Assembly: GCF_024679095.1 (NCBI RefSeq)
Contig: NC_066553.1
Span: 5,858,399-5,922,398 of the forward strand
Source: Eriocheir sinensis
Lineage: Eukaryota; Arthropoda; Malacostraca; Decapoda; Varunidae
Direction: 5' to 3'
Length of the DNA stretch: 64,000 nucleotides
This document shows positions 59,541 to 64,000 of the stretch, in pieces. Position 1 is the first letter of the stretch, and the number at the start of each line of letters is the position of its first letter. A program made the translations under genes and the position numbers. The notes beneath the pieces were generated by a model. That model was given only the letters and a program-made list of their open reading frames with translations. It had not been told where the DNA came from and did not search any database.

Positions 59541-60327
59541 AATTTGGCATATATTACAGATGCTTTCGGCTCCCATAACAATTATTTCCAAAGTCCAGAA
59601 AGGAGTTCAGTCGGGTTGTCTTGAGTGTTTTTGACGTTCAGGGTGCAGAGGCCTTGTCAAACTATCACTAGACTTATAAAACTGCCGAGGAAAATACACA
59701 CAACCTCTACCAAAGCCTTGTCAAATGTGGGAGTGTAAGTCCAGGCGACCCACATTTCACAAGGCTTTGGTAGAGGTTGTGTGTATTTTCCACGGCAGTT
59801 TTATAAGTCTAGTGATAGTTTGACAAGGCTTTGGTAGAGGTTATGTGTATTTTCCTCGGCAGTTTTATAAGTCAAGTGATAGTTTGACAAGGCTTTGGTA
59901 GAGGTTATGTGTATTTTCCTCGGCAGTTTTATAAGTCAAGTGATAGTTTGACAAGGCTTTGGTAGAGGTTGTGTGTATTTTCCTCGGCAGTTTTATAAGT
60001 CTGGTGATAGTTTGACAAGGCTTTGGTAGAGGTTGTGTGTATTTTCCTCGGCAGTTTTATAAGTCTAGTGATAGTTTGACAAGGCTTTGGTAGAGGTTAT
60101 GTGTATTTTCCTCGGCAGTTTTATAAGTCTGGTGATAGTTTGACAAGGCTTTGGTAGAGGTTGTGTGTATTTTCCTCGGCAGTTTTATAAGTCTAGTGAT
60201 AGTTTGACAAGGCTTCTGCACCGTGAACGTAAAAAAACACTCAAGACAATCCGACTGAACTCCTTTCTGGCCTTTTGGAAATAATTGTTATGGGAGCCGA
60301 AAGCATCTGATAATATATGCCAAATTT
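59541..60327. mobile_element. Fold-back element with a 64-bp tandem expansion in one arm
   Basis: The outer ends are matching inverted repeats (aatttggcatatatta.cagatgctttcggctcccataac at 59541; gttatgggagccgaaagcatctgataatatatgccaaatt ending at 60327). The left arm continues to about 59736. After a spacer of about 12 bp, the right arm starts at about 59749, but a 64-bp segment of it is repeated (59754-60213; starts of gtttgacaaggctttggtag at 59818, 59882, 59946, 60010, 60074, 60138). Sequence is related to the window's MITE family. Confidence 0.85.
59754..60213. repeat. 64-bp tandem repeat, about 7 units
   Basis: Exact 64-bp spacing, with units differing only at a few positions (ttgtg/ttatg; tctagtg/tctggtg/tcaagtg). 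Confidence 0.92.
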
Positions 60328-60591
60328 ACACAGTTTAGAATAAGGATGCTTGAGTCACCTCCTACGGCAGACCAAGATCCTGCTCAGAATAGGACGTGGG
60401 CTCCGCGGGATTCGAGTCAGCCTCCGCAAGATCAGCCAAAATAGAAGAGGATTTAAATGCCTTATGGGAAAGCACCTTGAGGGTCTGCTGTTCCGGGAAA
60501 GCATTCGCCGAGGAAGGAAATAAAGCCTGTCCTTTCTCGGGAATCAAGAGCGCACGGACTCGGAAAGGACTAAACGATCTGGGTTATCCGA

Positions 60592-60594
<3 letters not shown>

Positions 60595-60628
<34 letters not shown>
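60595..60628. repeat. (TC)n microsatellite
   Basis: About 16 TC units. Confidence 0.95.
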
Positions 60629-60632
<4 letters not shown>

Positions 60633-60801
60633 CTGGCTTCATCTCGCTTATTTCAGCTCCTGGACGCAGCTTCTTGTTCCAAAATATTCCCCCATTTCTT
60701 GTTATCTTCGTCCGCTACTAAGAAAACCCCTTTCATGGAGGCCCCTGACACCCAAAATATGGACGCCAGGATCCGAGAATGAACGACCACACTGCCGGGG
60801 C

Positions 60802-60805
<4 letters not shown>

Positions 60806-60875
<70 letters not shown>

Positions 60876-60921
60876 TAGTATTCAATTGCAATATGTAAGA
60901 AGTAAAAATAAAGAAAGAAGA

Positions 60922-61001
<80 letters not shown>
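60806..61001. repeat. Two (GA)n microsatellites
   Basis: GA runs 60806-60872 and 60924-61001. Confidence 0.97.
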
Positions 61002-61006
<5 letters not shown>

Positions 61007-61511
61007 GTGGTACGGCGGCAAGTCACCTGTTTGTAATTCACGGGGTCTGAAGTGCCTGCATGGGAACAACAGACAGCAGGAAATTGGGCTGGACACGGCC
61101 GCCATACCCGCCATGCGACAAGGGTTGGGAGGACACGCTTCCCCGCCTCCTTACACCATAATCCAGGACACAAGACAAACCAAAAAGCCACAAAGGTAAC
61201 ATTACATGACTTCCAAGCATAAGAGCTGTAGGAAAAAAGAGGGAACTAGTTTCTGAGCCAACTGAAACTTTATACGTAACTACTTTGATAGCACTAAGGC
61301 CATTTCCATGCACACTATTAGTATCATAATATGCCTTACTACAGACAAAATACCACATAAATGTATGGCCTTAATATAATTCCATGTACGGTATTCAATG
61401 TAACGTGATCTTTTGATTATTGCCTACGTATTGTAAGCTAGTGAGCACATCTGTGAGGGATGAAAATTTCTTACCGTTCGATCGGTGGACTCTTCTTCCT
61501 TTCCTTGCCAG

Positions 61512-61700
61512 GAGTGGACCAACACTAACCACTCCCTGATGCGTGCCTTCCGATACTCCCGGCTCAGTCACTCCTCCAGAAAGTTTGAGGCGCTGCAGCT
61601 ATCGGCTCCTGCAGTGTGTTACCTCACGTGTGAGCGTCGGGGCAGGACTGATGCCAGCGGCGGAGCTTCCCTCGCCGGCACAGTTGCCGGTGTTTGCTAG
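61512..61700 (+). CDS. Candidate terminal exon of unknown protein (62 residues)
   Basis: A near-ideal acceptor (ctcttcttcctttccttgccag) lies before 61512. The frame opens in phase 0, EWTNTNHSLMRAFRYSRLSH, then SSRKFEALQ, APAVCYLTCERRG and a Gly/Ala-rich end, stopping at TAG 61698-61700. Codons favour C/G at third positions, like the exons of the membrane-protein gene. An AATAAA lies at about 61820. An upstream exon could end at the donor-like caaag/gtaaca near 61195, but the corresponding upstream frame is not convincing. Family unknown. Confidence 0.38.
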   Translation, partial: EWTNTNHSLMRAFRYSRLSHSSRKFEALQLSAPAVCYLTCERRGRTDASGGASLAGTVAGVC

Positions 61701-61962
61701 GTTGAACGTTCATTGAGTGGCCGCTGTGTCAAACCAGGTGGGCGCCATTTCCTTGAATTATTATTTTATATTATATCAGGAAAAAAAATATATATACTAT
61801 TTTATGGCTACTATAGGTAAAATAAATGTTGGTAGCACAGACAAACGAGGTGGGCAGTCTGGCAACAGCGGAACAATACGTAACTACTGATTGTCCGCCA
61901 GGATTCTTTGAACCCTCAGGTAATAATGCAAGGAACGGAAAACTTTTCGGGGAGTCTGAGGT

Positions 61963-62274
61963 GTGCGGATCAATGCGTGTGTGCCAGTGACCCAGTGTGC
62001 CAGGTGCCACGAGCCCGACACAGTTCCCACACCTGTGCCGGGTAAATACTCGGAGAAGCACAGGGGAGTCAAGTACCACTTATCTTGTGATGGAGTCTTC
62101 TTCAAGAGGCCTCCCTGTCAAGGCTGTCGAAGACCAGTGGCTGTGCTGGAGACGGAGCCAATGGTGACAGAGCTGGTAGGCGATGCTGACTTTTTGGTGA
62201 ATTCACAAAACAAGAACAGCGGGCTACCATCTAAGAAATATTTCATTTTTCAAGAAATACTTGGACGATAAGAC
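61963..62274 (+). CDS. Possible zinc-binding domain (exon or retroelement ORF1 remnant)
   Basis: The open frame contains C-x2-C (QCARCHEPD), H-x2-C (YHLSCDG) and C-x2-C (PPCQGCRRP), a spacing that suggests a small treble-clef or PHD-like zinc finger, followed by an acidic region (VLETEPMVTELVGDADF). There is no convincing ATG; the frame opens after an in-frame stop just upstream of 61963. An L2-like LINE fragment begins about 30 bp after it, so it could be part of a retroelement ORF1 rather than a host exon. Confidence 0.35.
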
Positions 62275-62304
62275 CATGAAGATGCTTGTATGTAACCATG
62301 TAAC

Positions 62305-62892
62305 TAGTGACAGGATTATTGTAATTCTCTTTATTATGGCCTCCCTAAATATCTGCTGAGGAAACTACAACTAGTTTTGAACAGAGCTACAAGGCTAATA
62401 AAGGGTCTGCCGCCACGTGAGAGAATAACACCTGCACTCACAGACTTACATTGGCTCCCCACTAAGGCACGATTGCTCTACAAAATATGTCTTATCAAGC
62501 AACACGACTTGGTAAGTCTGAATATACGAGAAATATTCTACAGGACTTCAATCTGGACAAAGCCATGTCACTGAGACAAAGTGCAGAACAGTATAGACTT
62601 TGAGCCCAGAGTCCACCTGGAACTGGGTTTCAGAGCATTTGAGAGGAGTGCCCCGCGGCTCTATAATATGTTACCCGAGGACGTTAAAAACAATGGCAAT
62701 CTGGCAACCTTCAAAAATGCACTAAAGACTCACTTATTCACTAAATCCTACGACGTTACAAACCTGAGGATTGAAGACAACTTTCGGTGCTAACATTATT
62801 GTTATAATGTTGACGGCCCTGTGGAGCGCTGTGCTGGCAGCAGATCGGGGCATGAAACCTCATCAAAGGTAACGGTAACGGTAAATCATTAG
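62305..62892 (+). pseudogene. L2-like LINE ORF2 C-terminus and 3' tail
   Basis: Encodes DYCNSLYYGLP (across a frameshift near 62330), LNRATRLIKGLPPRERITPA, LHWLPTKARLLYKI, an in-frame stop near 62575, then GFRAFERSAPRLYNMLP, FKNALKTHLF and a stop at 62793. This is the C-terminal region typical of L2/Rex-type LINEs. The 3' end is a short tandem (ggtaac)n at 62872-62892, as expected for the clade. 5'-truncated. Confidence 0.85.
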
Positions 62893-62894
62893 TA

Positions 62895-63415
62895 TTGTTA
62901 CTCAATATCATCTCGTCATTCACTTTGCAGACCAAGGATTCTAGTGTGTCGAATACTACATGTGATGCCACGCAACTTTGGTTAGTATCTGAGACGCCCG
63001 TCTCTCGTGGAGAAGAGAGAAAATCGTGTTTGAGGTTAACTAAGGTAAAATTGCTGCCTTGGTTCACGACACCAACCCCTTTCACGACTTTTCACAGCCT
63101 TTCCTCAATCCTGCCTAATGTATATTCCTTCCGATGAAAAATACACAGTGGTATTAGCAAACAGGAACTTCTTCTTCTTGGGTGTTTTATGGGGCTAGTT
63201 AGGCTGTGGGGCCACAGCCTTTAGAGCCCCGTCAGTGGTAGTTGTTATCAGGTGTTGTTTTTATGTTGGCCGTTCTGTCACCAGGGTGGGAGTTAGATCC
63301 TCTCGAGTTGCCCCGACTTCTGCAGGAAGGTTTGCGTACACTTGAGAGCTTGGAAGGCCGTGTTGGGGCTGAGGGTGTCGCTGCCCAGCAGGCCCTCTAG
63401 GGTTGGCCTGTGAAA
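62895..63415. other. No gene recognised
   Basis: Mixed sequence; a plus-strand frame of 80 codons (62895-63137) has no supporting feature. Confidence 0.4.
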
Positions 63416-63419
63416 ACCA

Positions 63420-63564
63420 AGAAGAAAAAGAAGAAGAAAAGGATGAAGAAAAAAGGAAAAGAATAAAAAAGAAAAAAAAAAGAGAAAGAAAAAAAAAGGA
63501 AAAAAAGAAGGAAAAGAAGGAAAAAGAAGGAAAAAAGAAGGATAAAGGACGGAAAAAAGAAGGA

Positions 63565-63638
<74 letters not shown>

Positions 63639-63730
63639 CAACAACAACAACAAGAAAACGACAAAAAACAAGAAGAAAAACAAGAAACACTAGAACAAGA
63701 AAACAAGAAGAAAACGAAGAAAAAAGACAA
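63420..63730. repeat. (GAA)n-rich tract and (AAT)n microsatellite
   Basis: GAA/AAAG mixture 63420-63565, AAT run 63565-63635, CAA and GAAA patches to 63730. Confidence 0.93.
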
Positions 63731-64000
63731 AAAAATGGAGGAGAAATAAAAAGAAGGCAGAGACAGGAAGCAGCAGCAGGAGGAAGACACTATGAAAGGC
63801 CTCACTTACACGGACACAGAACACAGACGAGAAGAGAAGAGGAAGATTGAGAGGAGAAGGCGAGGAAGACGTTTACGAGACAGGAGTAGAGATTTTACTC
63901 TTGAAGATTAAAAACTGCAAGCCTCCGGAAAAGAACAAGAGGAAGAGGAGAAGGAGGAGGAAGGGTGACATAAACAAACACAAGTAAAAAGACGAGGAGG

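Overview
The window looks like intergenic and intronic DNA from a large, repeat-rich arthropod genome, most likely a decapod crustacean (crab, shrimp or lobster). The evidence is very dense dinucleotide and trinucleotide microsatellites, many 5'-truncated non-LTR retrotransposons (jockey-like, CR1-like, RTE-like and L2-like), tRNA-derived SINEs that often end in CA runs, and short DNA transposons. The taxon is an inference from this style. There is no prokaryotic-type gene organisation, rRNA gene, genuine tRNA gene or CRISPR array. Almost all the long open frames are translations of microsatellites.

The best host gene is on the minus strand. Three phase-compatible exons, 14724-14810, 14435-14534 and 5773-6003, encode the C-terminal half of a single-pass membrane protein. 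Its transmembrane helix is assembled across the last splice junction, and a Pro/Arg-rich tail follows. Its last intron (about 8.4 kb) has been filled by a fold-back element, SINEs, a jockey-like LINE, a 28-bp minisatellite of about 82 units and a nearly full CR1-like LINE inserted in that minisatellite. Weaker candidate exons lie at 1823-2028, 58338-58603, 61512-61700 and 61963-62271, all on the plus strand.

Layout: 1-5.5 kb holds a fold-back element next to a LINE 3' end, CA/TA microsatellites and SINEs. 5.7-14.9 kb is the membrane-protein gene and its invaded intron. 15-34 kb is mostly microsatellites and low-complexity tracts with LINE and SINE scraps. 35.35-36.78 kb is a pogo/Tigger-like DNA transposon with TA target duplication and a zinc-finger remnant. 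36.8-46.9 kb holds minisatellites, a 152-bp tandem array, inverted repeats and the longest GA tract. 47-60 kb is rich in a roughly 222-bp inverted-repeat family with TAA/TTA target duplications (PIF/Harbinger-like) and in fold-back structures, one of which carries a tandem expansion in one arm only. 57-63 kb adds RTE-, CR1- and L2-type LINE fragments and three candidate exons.

The main interest is the repeat biology: a short-TIR element family with target duplications visible at seven or eight copies, several long hairpin elements, insertion of elements into one another, and satellites that appear to grow out of transposon ends or splice-site-flanking sequence. Nothing here makes a convincing novel multi-gene system.
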